Shown here: one piece after another, positions 1 through 8,251 of the stretch
How the letters are laid out: each line of letters opens with the position of its first letter
Numbering within the stretch: position 1 is the stretch's first letter
Origin: Methylocystis echinoides
GTDB taxonomy: Bacteria; Pseudomonadota; Alphaproteobacteria; Rhizobiales; Beijerinckiaceae
Reading direction: 5' to 3'
Assembly (NCBI RefSeq): GCF_027923385.1
Contig: NZ_BSEC01000003.1
Span: forward strand, 1 to 64,000
DNA length: 64,000 nucleotides
Program-made: the position numbers and the translations under genes
The notes under the pieces: model-generated
The model's database searches: none
The model's input: only the letters and a program-made list of their open reading frames with translations
What the model was told of the DNA's origin: nothing

Positions 1-341
1 CCCCCTGCCGTAGGGAGCTGCCAGCGCTCGAACAAGCGCAAAAGTCGTTCGATTCAACAAAACTCGAGATCGCCGCAGTTTCTGTCGACACCGCCGGCAA
101 GGCGACGATCGAAGGATTCCTCAATCGTCTTGGCGTCAAAAATCTGCAAATATTTCTGGACCCCGCTGGCCGCATCGCGGAACGCGCCAATCGAGAAACT
201 GGCGCGCCACTTCCACTTTATGGTATGCCGATAACCTATGTGATCGACCGAAACGGTATGGTCCGCGGCTATATCACAGGTGAAGTTGATTGGCTGTCGT
301 CCGACGCGACCGCGTTTCTAAATTATTTCATCGACAGCTGA
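1..341 (+). CDS. TlpA/ResA-like thioredoxin-fold protein, 3' part only
   Basis: The reading frame enters from the left edge and stops with TGA at 339-341, so only the C-terminal ~112 residues are visible. The first residues (PCRRELPALE) match the segment just after the active-site WCxPC of TlpA/ResA/redoxin-type periplasmic thioredoxins. Further on, the cis-Pro loop (YGMPITYVIDRNG) and a following strand with Gly fit the same fold. Such proteins reduce periplasmic disulfides, often for cytochrome c or copper-protein assembly. It converges on a DsbA-like gene 5 bp away, so the two may serve the same thiol pathway, but they are on opposite strands. The N-terminus, any anchor and the catalytic Trp-Cys lie outside the window. 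Confidence 0.8.
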   Translation, partial: PCRRELPALEQAQKSFDSTKLEIAAVSVDTAGKATIEGFLNRLGVKNLQIFLDPAGRIAERANRETGAPLPLYGMPITYVIDRNGMVRGYITGEVDWLSSDATAFLNYFIDS

Positions 342-346
342 CCTTG

Positions 347-1096
347 TCACTTTCGGTCGCATATCGGTCGCTCGCAGCGGCGGACGTTTGAGATCATCGT
401 CTGAAGCGCCTTCTTGCCGGGCCAACCAGCAAATCCAAACCCGGCGATGGCGAAAGAGGGAGTCATTGAGACGCCAAGGCTGGCGGTAAGTTCGGCTTGG
501 CGCCGCAACACGCCCCCAACGACGGCGCTGTCGGCTGATTCTTCGACTTTCGCTGGATCGAGAGCCATGTCGCGCGCGACCGCGAGCGCGGAAACGCCGT
601 CGCTTTGGCCGCGCTTGGTGAACATTCGCTGATGAAATGCGGCGGCGACCGGGGGACCGTATAGCCGCAGAACCGCCTGCTGGACCTTTGCAGCCTGAAC
701 AGAGCCGACGGAAAGTATGGGACTGTTGACGAGACCGAGCTTCACGTCCGGATTCGCGGCAATTATTTCTTCGATCTCATGGGCCGCCTTTTTGCAGTAT
801 GCGCAGTTATAGTCGAAAAATTCATAGATTTCGATCTCGGCCGACCCCGCTCCCTGCCGGATGATACCCGGTAGCGACGACGGATAAAGGTTCGAAGGTA
901 TCGGAAACAGCTCCGGCAGTGTGACGCCGTCAGCCCGTGCGGCGGGGTTGGGGCCGGCGTCAGCGAGCGTCGATGTGACGGCCGGTAGGAGCGCGCCGAG
1001 CAGTGCAAGCACGCCTCGGCGCGTCGGACGGGCGGCGCCCGACTTTCTGTATTGACCGAGCGTCTCCCTGCGGCAGGTGATTCCAGTTGCGAACAA
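347..1096 (-). CDS. DsbA-family thiol:disulfide protein, secreted
   Basis: 249 residues. A basic N-terminus followed by a hydrophobic stretch (about residues 26-47, starting RPTRRGVLALLGAL) looks like a signal peptide, possibly Tat-like because of the two arginines. The mature part has the thioredoxin-type active site CAYC at residues 98-101 inside a YEFFDYNC motif typical of DsbA/ScsC/Com1-type proteins. The helical insertion and a cis-Pro loop (VSMTPSF, about residue 213) follow. It probably handles disulfides in the periplasm. It is the last gene of a minus-strand run but separated by about 110 bp from the PNPOx gene, so cotranscription is uncertain. The exact start is uncertain: a shorter start nearer the RR motif is possible. 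Confidence 0.85.
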   Translation of the reverse strand: MFATGITCRRETLGQYRKSGAARPTRRGVLALLGALLPAVTSTLADAGPNPAARADGVTLPELFPIPSNLYPSSLPGIIRQGAGSAEIEIYEFFDYNCAYCKKAAHEIEEIIAANPDVKLGLVNSPILSVGSVQAAKVQQAVLRLYGPPVAAAFHQRMFTKRGQSDGVSALAVARDMALDPAKVEESADSAVVGGVLRRQAELTASLGVSMTPSFAIAGFGFAGWPGKKALQTMISNVRRCERPICDRK

Positions 1097-1204
1097 GATC
1101 TAATGTCCTTCCAACGAGGCGCGGGAAATTTTGACTTCGCGCGGCGTCGTTCCCTCTGGCGTGGCCACCGCTTTAGGTTCGTCTGAACTTGTGTCGAGGT
1201 TACG

Positions 1205-1855
1205 TCATGAGGCTCGGTTTTGCTCTGACACGCCCTCGACAGGGGCCAGATTGCCATTCCGGGTGAGTTGCGCCTCGAGTTCGGCGATCCGCGCAGTGAG
1301 TGGAGCCGTCAGCGCGCGCACGTCGTCGAGCGTGTAACGTTCTGTGATGTGCTGCGGGCAATTCCAGTCAAAGCCCTCCACCCTGATCAGGAAGCCACGT
1401 TCGACGCGGGCGCGGTAATCGGGAATTTCGAGTTGGGACAAGGTCACTTCGTCGTCGGCGGAGACAATCTTCGCGCGACCAAAGAGCTTGAGCCGGGTCT
1501 TGTTCGGATAGTCCATGAAGAACAATGACACGCGATCGTCGGTCATCATGTTCCCGACGCTGATATATTGGCGGTTCCCGCGGAAATCCGCGAAGCCGAT
1601 TGTCGCGTCGTCGAGCACGCGCACGATTCCCGTCGGCCCGCCGCGATGCTGGATGTAAGGCCAGCCGGTCTCGCCGACCGTCGCCATGTAGAACGAATTT
1701 CGGGCCGCAATGAATTGGGCTTCCACCGCCCCAAGGCGGTGGTTCCGCGTCTCGGCGCCGCTCTCCATGCGCGCATAGGCGCCACGGCTGCCCGACTCTT
1801 CCTGTGCCTTCTTTACCGTCGGGGTGAAGGCGATCTCGGCGTAACGATGCGACAT
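1205..1855 (-). CDS. Pyridoxamine 5'-phosphate oxidase family protein
   Basis: 216 residues starting MSHRYAEIAF. The start was chosen because AGGAGGA lies just upstream; an upstream in-frame extension overlaps the previous gene and has no family similarity. Family marks of the split-barrel FMN-binding fold are visible: SFYMATVGETGWPYIQHRGG, then VLDDATIGFADFRGNRQYISVGN and a LFFMDYP strand. These correspond to the flavin-contacting strands of general-stress/PNPOx-like proteins. The C-terminus has a helical tail rich in Ala/Glu (RIAELEAQL). True PNPO activity is unlikely; members act on small molecules or cofactors using FMN or F420. It follows the DUF1348 gene by 25 bp, so the two are probably in one operon. 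Confidence 0.85.
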   Translation of the reverse strand: MSHRYAEIAFTPTVKKAQEESGSRGAYARMESGAETRNHRLGAVEAQFIAARNSFYMATVGETGWPYIQHRGGPTGIVRVLDDATIGFADFRGNRQYISVGNMMTDDRVSLFFMDYPNKTRLKLFGRAKIVSADDEVTLSQLEIPDYRARVERGFLIRVEGFDWNCPQHITERYTLDDVRALTAPLTARIAELEAQLTRNGNLAPVEGVSEQNRAS

Positions 1856-1880
1856 AGCGTCCTCCTGCGGGCCGGCGCCC

Positions 1881-2369
1881 TTAAAGTCCAAGGTCGGTAA
1901 GACCGGGATGATCCGCGGGCCGCGGGCCTTGCGGCCAGCGAAACTTCCGCTCGGTTTCGTGGATCGGCTGGTCGTTGATGCTCGCAAAGCGCAGGCGCAT
2001 CAGCCCGCGCTCGTCGAATTCCCAGTTCTCGTTGCCATGGCTGCGGAACCAATTGCCGTCGTCATTGTGCCACTCGTAAGCGAAGCGCACCGCAATACGG
2101 TTCTCGGCGAAGGTCCAGAGCTCCTTGACCAGTCGATAGTCGCGTTCACGCGCCCATTTCCGAGTCAGAAATGCGACGATTTCGGCTCGGCCGCGCGGGA
2201 ATTCCGCGCGATTGCGCCAGCGGCTGTCCTCCGTATAGGCGAGCGATACGCGCTCGGGATCGCGGGTGTTCCAGGCGTCTTCCGCCATCCGAACTTTCCC
2301 TATCGCCGTTTCGCGCGTGAAGGGCGGCAGCGGCGGGCGGGCGTCGTCATGCTGGTTCGTCTCGGTCAT
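1881..2369 (-). CDS. DUF1348 / NTF2-like (SnoaL-type) family protein
   Basis: 162 residues with the full set of DUF1348 signatures: [15 protein letters not shown], the W-x-N-R-x-E-F segment, [12 protein letters not shown], an [17 protein letters not shown] strand and ASINDQPI near the end. The family adopts the cone-shaped NTF2-like fold used by small enzymes and binding proteins; no specific reaction is established for DUF1348. The AhpD-like gene lies 63 bp upstream and PNPOx 25 bp downstream on the same strand. This gives a compact three-gene unit that is probably read from the LysR-flanked promoter region at about 3.0-3.1 kb. Confidence 0.85.
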   Translation of the reverse strand: MTETNQHDDARPPLPPFTRETAIGKVRMAEDAWNTRDPERVSLAYTEDSRWRNRAEFPRGRAEIVAFLTRKWARERDYRLVKELWTFAENRIAVRFAYEWHNDDGNWFRSHGNENWEFDERGLMRLRFASINDQPIHETERKFRWPQGPRPADHPGLTDLGL

Positions 2370-2432
2370 TGGAAGCTTCCCTTGATGTCGGGTGGTCCGG
2401 CTCGGGCGTGGCCGCGCCGGACCCCGGGTAAG

Positions 2433-2978
2433 TCAGGCGGCCCTGTTCAGTTCGATCTGCGGGAAATCGATCTCGATCCGGGTCGACTTGCCCAGCAGGT
2501 TCGTGAAGATGTTCATTGCGACATGTGTGATGATCTCCACGATCTCGCCATCCGAGTGGCCGGCGCTGCGAACTGCATCGAACTCCGCCTTGCTCACCTG
2601 TCCCGAATGCTCGACGAGCGCACGGGCGAAGGCGAGGGCCGCTTCAGCCTTGGCGTCCGACGAACGGCCCACGCGATTGGCCAGCATTTCCTGGCTATCG
2701 AGGCCGGCCTTGCGGCCGATGGCCGTGTGCGCCGAGACGCAATACTGGCAGGCGTTCTGCTCGGCGACCGCCAATGCAATGCGCTCGCGGGTCTTGGGAT
2801 CCAGTAGTCCAGCGCCGGCGATGTGGTGGACTCCGAGAAACGCTTTCAGCGCCGCCGGAGAATTGGCGAGCACGCGGATGAAGTTGGGGACCGCACCGAG
2901 GCTGGCCTGTACGGCGTCCAGCAAAGCCTTTGCTTCGCCGGTGGCGGAATTCGGATCGATGACGGCAATACGAGCCAT
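2433..2978 (-). CDS. Carboxymuconolactone decarboxylase / AhpD-like protein
   Basis: 181 residues starting MARIAVIDPN, with a strong AAGGAGTG ribosome site upstream; the longer open frame has no comparable site and runs through the operator region. The peroxidase-type motif E-x7-C-x-x-C-x3-H is present with Cys77, Cys80 and His84 (EQNACQYCVSAH), so this is an AhpD-like alkylhydroperoxidase rather than a ring-cleavage enzyme. PNFIRVLANSPAALKAFLG is also typical of the family. It probably reduces peroxides or an AhpC-type partner in the cytoplasm. It is the first gene of the unit divergent from lysR and is probably controlled by that regulator. Confidence 0.88.
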   Translation of the reverse strand: MARIAVIDPNSATGEAKALLDAVQASLGAVPNFIRVLANSPAALKAFLGVHHIAGAGLLDPKTRERIALAVAEQNACQYCVSAHTAIGRKAGLDSQEMLANRVGRSSDAKAEAALAFARALVEHSGQVSKAEFDAVRSAGHSDGEIVEIITHVAMNIFTNLLGKSTRIEIDFPQIELNRAA

Positions 2979-3043
2979 GAGATCACTCCTTGTTTCGTTG
3001 ACGGCGCGGCGCATTCGGCGCCGCTCCTGTGGACAATGGCTCA

Positions 3044-3102
3044 GTATTCTCATTGCAAGAATACGCGATGAATGTAATTCATTATTCCTCCTGGAGGAAT
3101 AA
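3044..3102. promoter_or_regulatory. Three stacked inverted repeats between the divergent AhpD-like and LysR genes
   Basis: Three perfect inverted repeats lie side by side. (1) 3044-3064: GTATTCT and AGAATAC separated by 7 bases. (2) 3068-3082: ATGAAT and ATTCAT separated by 3 bases. (3) 3082-3102: TTATTCCTCC and GGAGGAATAA around one central T. The third contains the lysR ribosome site. The first has the T-N11-A character of a LysR-family box. The arrangement suggests a binding site for the regulator with autoregulation, and possible folding of the lysR leader. Confidence 0.6.
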
Positions 3103-3103
3103 A

Positions 3104-4048
3104 ATGGATCGTCTTCACGAGCTCGAGGTGTTTGTCGCGGTCGCCGAAGCGGGCAGCTTCGCCAAAGCCGGAACACGTCTGCGCTTATCCCCTCCGGCGG
3201 TGACCCGCGCGATTTCCGCTCTTGAAGAGCGTCTGGGCGCTCGCGTCTTCAACCGCACAACCCGCAGTCTGACCATCACCGATGTCGGTCAGCGCTTCCT
3301 GGAAAACGCGCGGCGCATCCTGAGCGATCTCGATGCGGCCGAGAAGGAGGCGGTCGGCGAGACCGCTGTTCCTAACGGACATCTCACGGTCACGGCCTCA
3401 GTGACGTTTGGGCGGACAGCGCTCGGGCCGGTAGTGTGCGCGTTCCTCAACAAGCACCCGCGCGTAACCGTGTCGGTGCTCCTGCTAGATCGCATCGCCA
3501 ATCTCGTGGAAGAGGGGATCGATGTCGCGGTTCGCATCGGTCCTCTGCCGGATTCGAATCTGGTTGGGAAAAAGATCGGGACCGTCCGGCGGATTCTTGT
3601 CGCCAGCCCCGACTATTTGCGGCGGCGGGGAACTCCGAAGATCCCAGCGGACCTTCGTCTGCACTCATTGATCGCTTTTACGGGACTCATGCCGAACCGG
3701 GAGTGGCGCTTTCTCGACAGCGAAAAAGGCCACAGCATTTCCTTCGCCCCGCGACTGGAAATCAATGACGCGGCTATGTCGATCGCGGCGGCGGAAATGG
3801 GAGAGGGAATTACAGTCGCCCTGTCCTACATGGTCGCCGACAAGATTCGCGACGGCCGGCTAGCGCCGGTTCTGGAGGAGTTCACGCCGTCGCCAGCGCC
3901 TGTGAATATTGTTTACCCTCAGAGTCGCCTCATCTCCCCCAAGATGAGAGCGTTCGTCGACTTCGCCGCCCCGCGCCTGCGGGCGACGCTCGACAGCCTC
4001 ACTCTTCCCGGGGCGAACGCCAAAGGCCGCCAAGCTGATGGGCTGTAG
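3104..4048 (+). CDS. LysR-family transcriptional regulator
   Basis: 314 residues starting MDRLHELEVFVAVAEAGSFA, with GGAGGAAT just upstream; an upstream in-frame ATG at 3029 would add unrelated residues. The N-terminal winged helix-turn-helix (residues 1-60: FAKAGTRLRLSPPAVTRAIS, then ARVFNRTTRSL) is canonical. It is followed by a periplasmic-binding-protein-like effector domain (about 90-295) with the usual GIDVAVRIGPLPDSNLV segment. It most resembles the large group of LysR proteins that repress or activate a divergent small-redox operon. The divergent gene encodes an AhpD-like peroxidase, which makes an oxidant or electrophile signal plausible. This is inferred from position, not from the effector domain. 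Confidence 0.92.
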   Translation: MDRLHELEVFVAVAEAGSFAKAGTRLRLSPPAVTRAISALEERLGARVFNRTTRSLTITDVGQRFLENARRILSDLDAAEKEAVGETAVPNGHLTVTASVTFGRTALGPVVCAFLNKHPRVTVSVLLLDRIANLVEEGIDVAVRIGPLPDSNLVGKKIGTVRRILVASPDYLRRRGTPKIPADLRLHSLIAFTGLMPNREWRFLDSEKGHSISFAPRLEINDAAMSIAAAEMGEGITVALSYMVADKIRDGRLAPVLEEFTPSPAPVNIVYPQSRLISPKMRAFVDFAAPRLRATLDSLTLPGANAKGRQADGL

Positions 4049-4271
4049 GGTGTGGGCTCCGATAGGCCATGCGAACAGAGCGTCATAGACGCTGATGAGA
4101 CCCGGCCCATCAGATCAACAGAGACTTTTCTACGGTTTCAGCGAACTGGGGGGGGGCGCCGTAGGAATAATGGCCAGCTTGCAGGTAGCAGGAAGTAACA
4201 CTCCCTGCTTCCGGTCGGCCGTGTGGTTCCTATTCACTCGGTGTAGCCCATAAAAGTGAGAGTGCGGATGG
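4049..4271. other. Non-coding stretch between chromosomal-type and plasmid-type genes
   Basis: No credible gene on either strand. It contains a run of nine G residues around 4148-4156. The gene content changes here from redox/LysR genes to plasmid maintenance genes, so a junction may lie in this stretch; no insertion-sequence end was recognised. Confidence 0.4.
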
Positions 4272-4333
4272 GCTTCGCCGTGACGGGTTGAAGACCGAGA
4301 GAGAGGCTCTCGGGGCCGTCGCGGAGACGATAA
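4272..4333 (+). promoter_or_regulatory. Repeated hairpin leader, copy 1 (before the DUF932 gene)
   Basis: A leader of about 60 bases contains a 7-bp hairpin: CCGAGAG at 4295-4301, loop AGAGG, CTCTCGG at 4307-4313. It is followed by CGTCGCGGAG as the ribosome-site region. Essentially the same leader precedes the ParB-like gene (5639-5701), including the GTGACGG and TGAAG blocks upstream. Conservation of a non-coding leader before two separate plasmid genes suggests shared control at RNA or promoter level. Confidence 0.6.
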
Positions 4334-5530
4334 ATGACTCAGGTGGAGATTTTAGAACCAGCTCGCGGGCGTGATGTCGGCTACAAGGTGGACACAAGCC
4401 GCGGCGAGCGCATTGGCCGTGTGTCGTCGGAGTGGTTTTCCAGGCCTTCGGACGAGCGTTATCTGTCCCTGTCGGATCTGTTCGCCGCCGTGCGTGGCCG
4501 GACCGAGCGCAGCCGCACGCGGACAATCGAAAGCGCCGCAATCCGAGTGGAAGCCAGCCGCGACGACGCCGAACGGCTTTTACTTGCGGTGCCGGGTTCC
4601 GACAGTCCGGTCGCGATGACCCATTGGAGCTTTGGTCAACTCGCAAGCCTGGTCGGGGCGCCCGCGGCGTACCTGCGCCAACTCCCAGCCCCGCTTGCCG
4701 GGATCAACCTGCAATATGGATTGACCTCGCACCGCGCCGAGCAGGTGAAAACGCTCGAGGTCGAAAACGGCCGCGTCGAGCTGCGCGCGGTGACCGGTCC
4801 CGACTATGGCCGCATCTACGACCATGAGCTCGTCTCCGCCGTTCAACGCATCGCCGGCGACGGCGTAGGCGACACGCGCTGGAAGGTCCCGGGCGTGCTC
4901 GACTGGTCGACGGGAATCTACAATCCCAACGTCGACGTAACCGAGGAGACGACGACGCTCTACGCCTCGGATCGGGACGTCTTTATTTTTCTCGTCGACG
5001 ACCTCAATCCGATCGAGGCCGGCCGACTCCCCGACGGCTCCCCCGATCTCTTCTTTCGCGGCTTCTACTGCTGGAATTCAGAGGTGGGGGCGAAGACGCT
5101 CGGGATTGCGAGCTTCTATCTGCGCGCTGTTTGCCAAAACCGCAATCTCTGGGGCGTTGAGGATTTCGAGGAGATCACCATTCGCCACTCAAAATACGCC
5201 GCCGCGCGCTTCGCGCATGAGGCTGCGCCGGCGTTGGCGCGTTTCGCCGATTCTTCGCCCCTGCCGTTCATCAACGGCGTCAAGGCGGCGCGGCAACGAA
5301 TCGTGGCCCGCAACGACGACGACCGCACGGAATTCTTGCGCAAGCGCGGGTTTTCGAAAGCCGAAACGGCGAAGATCATCGGCACAGTCCTCGCCGAGGA
5401 AGGCCGCAAGCCCGAGAGCGTCTTCGATTTCGTGCAGGGCATTACGGCTGTCGCGCGGGGAAAGGCCCACCAGGACGCGCGCCTTGATTTCGAGGGGCGC
5501 GCCAAGAAGCTCTTCGAGCGCGTCGACTGA
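4334..5530 (+). CDS. DUF932 domain-containing plasmid protein
   Basis: 398 residues. The body matches the DUF932 (phage/plasmid-like) family: MTHWSFGQLASLVGAPAAYL, LRAVTGPDYGRIYDHEL, a long central region with TTTLYASDRDVFIFLVDD, and FYCWNSEVGAKTLGIASFYLRAVCQN. The C-terminal helical part carries KRGFSKAETAKIIGTV. These proteins are common on alphaproteobacterial plasmids next to ParB-like and primase-like genes, as here; their biochemical role is not established. The start follows GGAGACGATAA. The ParB-like gene follows 171 bp downstream behind a copy of the same leader, so the two appear to be parallel transcription units under common control. Confidence 0.88.
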   Translation: MTQVEILEPARGRDVGYKVDTSRGERIGRVSSEWFSRPSDERYLSLSDLFAAVRGRTERSRTRTIESAAIRVEASRDDAERLLLAVPGSDSPVAMTHWSFGQLASLVGAPAAYLRQLPAPLAGINLQYGLTSHRAEQVKTLEVENGRVELRAVTGPDYGRIYDHELVSAVQRIAGDGVGDTRWKVPGVLDWSTGIYNPNVDVTEETTTLYASDRDVFIFLVDDLNPIEAGRLPDGSPDLFFRGFYCWNSEVGAKTLGIASFYLRAVCQNRNLWGVEDFEEITIRHSKYAAARFAHEAAPALARFADSSPLPFINGVKAARQRIVARNDDDRTEFLRKRGFSKAETAKIIGTVLAEEGRKPESVFDFVQGITAVARGKAHQDARLDFEGRAKKLFERVD

Positions 5531-5638
5531 CGATCTACGTCTTTGCAGGGCTTGACGCGCAGCCTGCAGCTGCCGCGTCGGCTCCCTCCCCGACTAAGTG
5601 TTTGCGGCGTCGCTCTCAGAGTTAGAGGGCGGCGCTGC

Positions 5639-5701
5639 GCTTCGTGACGGTGTGAAGGTTGAGAGAGAGGCTCTCGGTCGCCCGTCGCGGAGTTGAAGAC
5701 C
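5639..5701 (+). promoter_or_regulatory. Repeated hairpin leader, copy 2 (before the ParB-like gene)
   Basis: This is the second copy of the leader at 4272-4333: GTGACGG, TGAAG, then GAGAGAGAGGCTCTCGG and CCGTCGCGGAG. The hairpin pairs GAGAG with CTCTC, with two additional wobble pairs where copy 1 has C-G pairs, so pairing is kept although bases changed. The ATG used for the ParB-like protein (5702) lies 9 bases after GGAG. Confidence 0.6.
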
Positions 5702-7840
5702 ATGACCAAGTCGGTGCAGAAGATCCAGTTGAGCGGCTCCCGCGATATTCCCTTCAACAAGCTGGTGCTGTCCCAGTCCAATGTGCGGCGGATCAAGGCG
5801 GGCGTCTCGATCGAAGAACTCGCAGAAGACATCGCCCGCCGCACGCTCCTGCAGAGCATCACCGTGCGGCCTGTCGTCGATGATCAGGGCGCCGAGACCG
5901 GCATGTTCGAAATCCCCGCGGGCGGGCGCCGCTACCGCGCGCTGGAGCTACTGGTGAAGCAGAAGCGTCTCGCCCGCAACGCCCTGATCCCTTGCGTCGT
6001 GCGAACAGTGGGAATCGCCGAGGAAGACAGCCTTGCCGAGAATGTCCAGCGCGCGCCGTTGCATCCGCTCGATCAGTTCCGCGCGTTCCTGACCCTGCGG
6101 GAGAAAGGGAGTAGCGAGGAGGAGATCGCCGCCGCCTTCTTCGTCAGCGTCGCCGTCGTCAAGCAACGGCTGAGGCTGGCTTCCGTGTCGCCCAAGCTCC
6201 TCGATGTCTATGCCGACGACGGCATGACGCTCGACCAGCTGATGGCCTTCACGGTCAATCCCGACCATGAGCGCCAGGAGCATGTCTGGGAGGCGATCCA
6301 GCGCTCCTACAACAAGGAAGCCTATCAGATCCGCCGGCTTCTCACCGAGGACGCCGTCCGGGGGTCTGACAAGCGGGCGCTGTATGCGGCCGAGGATTAC
6401 AAAGCCGCTGGCGGTCCCATCATGCGCGACCTCTTCCAAAGCGACGACGGCGGCTGGCTCCAGGACGTTCCGCTGCTGGAACGGCTCGTCGCGGAGAAAC
6501 TCGCGCGCGACGCCGAATCCCTTCGGTCGGAGGGCTGGAAATGGGTCGAGACGGCAATCGACTTCCCTTACGGTCACACCTATGGGCTTCGCCATCTTCA
6601 GGGCGAACGCCAGCCTTTGACCGAAGAGGAAGCGGCGACCCGCGAGGCGCTTCGGAACGAAGCCGAACACTTGGAGGCGACCTATTCGGAGGCGGAAGAA
6701 ATCCCGGAGGACGTCGACGCGCGTCTCGCCGAGATTGAGGCGGCGCTCGAAGCCTTCGAGAAGCGCCCGGTAATCTATGCGCCGGACGAGATCGCCCGCG
6801 CTGGCGTCTTTGTCAGCATCGACGGCGAAGGACGTCTTCGGGTCGAGCGCGGCTACGTGCGGCCGGAGGACGAGGCGCCGATCGAAGAGCCGGAGACGCC
6901 TGAGGTCGTGACCGAGGCGGGCGAAGCCTATGCGATGCGTTCGTCGCTGGCCTCCTCATTCGCATCCGACGATGGCGAAACCGGGCAATCCGGAGCCGTT
7001 GCGGACGAGGAGGATGAGGGGTTGAGGCCCCTGCCCGACAAATTGCTCGCTGAGCTGACCGCCTATCGCACGCTGGCGCTGCGCGAGGCGGTGGGCAGAG
7101 ATCCGACGATCGCGTTTCTTGCCGCCCTCCACGCCATTTGCCTGCGGCTATTCTATCGCTATGCCGTGGACACCTGTCTCGAGATCGACGCCAAGAACGT
7201 CTCCTTCGGTGCGCAGGCGCCGGGGCTCTCCGACACGCCGCTCGCGGATAAGGTCGACGTCCGCCATCTCGACTGGTCCCGGCAGTTGCCGGCGGAGCCG
7301 CAGGACCTGTGGGACGTCTTGACGACCTTCGACGTTGATACGCGCCAGCGTCTGTTCGCGCATTGCGTCTCGTTGACCCTGAACGCCGTGCACGAGCCCT
7401 GGAGCCGCCGGCCGCAGGCGATCGCCCATGCCGACCGTCTCGCCTCGACGCTCTCTCTCGACGTCGCGGGGACGGGCTGGACGCCCACGGTCGACAATTT
7501 CCTCGGCCGCGTCACCAGGGCGCGCATCATTCAGGCAGTGCGCGAGGCGAAAGGCGCCGATGTCGCCCGACGGATCGAGACGCTCAAGAAGGGCGAAATG
7601 GCGCGCGAGGCGGAAGCGCTCCTGACGGGCTCCCGCTGGTTGCCCGAGCCGCTGCGCACCCCGGGCCATGGGTCGCAGGCCGCATTGGAAGGGAGTTCTC
7701 TTTCGGCGCCGGAGGAAGCGGCCGCAGTCGAAGAAGGCGCGGCGGCGGAAGGTGACCCCGCCTTCGACGAAATTGTCTCGTCTGATGAGGATGCCGAGCC
7801 GGCGCCGGTCGACGACGCTCAAAGCATCGCCGCCGAGTAG
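5702..7840 (+). CDS. Large ParB/RepB/Spo0J-like plasmid protein
   Basis: 712 residues from ATG at 5702. A TTG at 5693 is possible but sits directly on the ribosome site. The N-terminal third is a ParB nuclease-like domain: SQSNVRRIKAGVSIEELAEDI, the AGGRRYRALELL box (ParB box I) and ENVQRAPLHPLDQFRAF (box II). A helix-turn-helix region follows (EEEIAAAFFVSVAVVKQRLRL). The remaining ~450 residues are acidic and helical with no recognised domain; a long acidic tail ends the protein. It is much longer than partition ParB proteins (about 300 residues) and no ParA is adjacent. The real partition pair appears to be repA/repB, so this is more likely an accessory ParB-like regulator or nuclease of the conserved plasmid backbone. 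A strong terminator follows. Confidence 0.88.
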   Translation: MTKSVQKIQLSGSRDIPFNKLVLSQSNVRRIKAGVSIEELAEDIARRTLLQSITVRPVVDDQGAETGMFEIPAGGRRYRALELLVKQKRLARNALIPCVVRTVGIAEEDSLAENVQRAPLHPLDQFRAFLTLREKGSSEEEIAAAFFVSVAVVKQRLRLASVSPKLLDVYADDGMTLDQLMAFTVNPDHERQEHVWEAIQRSYNKEAYQIRRLLTEDAVRGSDKRALYAAEDYKAAGGPIMRDLFQSDDGGWLQDVPLLERLVAEKLARDAESLRSEGWKWVETAIDFPYGHTYGLRHLQGERQPLTEEEAATREALRNEAEHLEATYSEAEEIPEDVDARLAEIEAALEAFEKRPVIYAPDEIARAGVFVSIDGEGRLRVERGYVRPEDEAPIEEPETPEVVTEAGEAYAMRSSLASSFASDDGETGQSGAVADEEDEGLRPLPDKLLAELTAYRTLALREAVGRDPTIAFLAALHAICLRLFYRYAVDTCLEIDAKNVSFGAQAPGLSDTPLADKVDVRHLDWSRQLPAEPQDLWDVLTTFDVDTRQRLFAHCVSLTLNAVHEPWSRRPQAIAHADRLASTLSLDVAGTGWTPTVDNFLGRVTRARIIQAVREAKGADVARRIETLKKGEMAREAEALLTGSRWLPEPLRTPGHGSQAALEGSSLSAPEEAAAVEEGAAAEGDPAFDEIVSSDEDAEPAPVDDAQSIAAE

Positions 7841-7864
7841 ACCTCCAAAAGGTCAACTGCGCAT

Positions 7865-7895
7865 GGGCTCGCCAGAAATGGCGGGCCCTTTTTTT
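7865..7895 (+). terminator. Rho-independent terminator after the ParB-like gene
   Basis: A 10-bp stem (GGGCTCGCCA with TGGCGGGCCC, one T-G wobble) around a GAAA tetraloop is followed by seven T residues at 7889-7895. It lies 24 bp after the ParB-like stop codon and ends that unit. Confidence 0.9.
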
Positions 7896-7910
7896 GTTGG
7901 AGGCGATTCC

Positions 7911-8110
7911 ATGTCGGGTTCAGTTGCGTCGGATTTGTCGCGCCGCCTTGCGCAGGATGCCGAGGCGGTCTGCCGATACTATTTGTCGAACGGCCGCCGC
8001 CATGGCCGTTATTGGATTGTTGGCGACGCCCGCAATACGCCGGGCCGCAGCCTGTTCGTCCGGTTGATGGGTCCGGAGAGCGGCAAGGGCGCCGCCGGGC
8101 ATTGGACCGA
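7911..8110 (+). pseudogene. Truncated plasmid primase-like (DUF7146/Toprim-type) gene, 5' end only
   Basis: ATG at 7911 opens a frame reading MSGSVASDLSRRLAQDAEAV, then CRYYLSNGRRHGRYWIVGD and TPGRSLFVRLMGPESGKGAAGHWTD. This is the standard N-terminus of the plasmid Toprim/DUF7146 primase-like protein that usually follows DUF932 and ParB-like genes. Similarity stops abruptly after WTD at 8110, and the frame runs into a recombinase element and terminates at 8147. Only about 67 of several hundred residues remain, with no Toprim catalytic part. The protein is therefore probably non-functional. The other half was not found in the window. Confidence 0.75.
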
Positions 8111-8193
8111 TTATGTTGAGTTGCCGGTTATGTTGCGGCGTTCTTGATTTGGCGTTTTTCCACAGAAGATCTTGGGGCTCCAACGCAACATAA
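8111..8193. repeat. Candidate left end of a multi-recombinase (RIT-like) element
   Basis: Exactly where the primase homology ends, a direct repeat begins: TTATGTTGAG (8111-8120) and TTATGTTGCG (8128-8137). The second copy forms a perfect 10-bp inverted repeat with CGCAACATAA at 8184-8193. The recombinase gene starts 58 bp later. The pattern fits recombinase-binding sites at the tip of an integrated element. Confidence 0.55.
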
Positions 8194-8251
8194 TTTTCTT
8201 TCGGGCATCGCATAGACAAGGTCGAGCCTCCACCACCACGGAGGCGCGATA

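Noticed and set aside
763..1257. Minus-strand frame overlapping the DsbA-like gene
   Set aside because: Arg/Ser-rich shadow of the DsbA-like coding DNA with no family marks or ribosome site.
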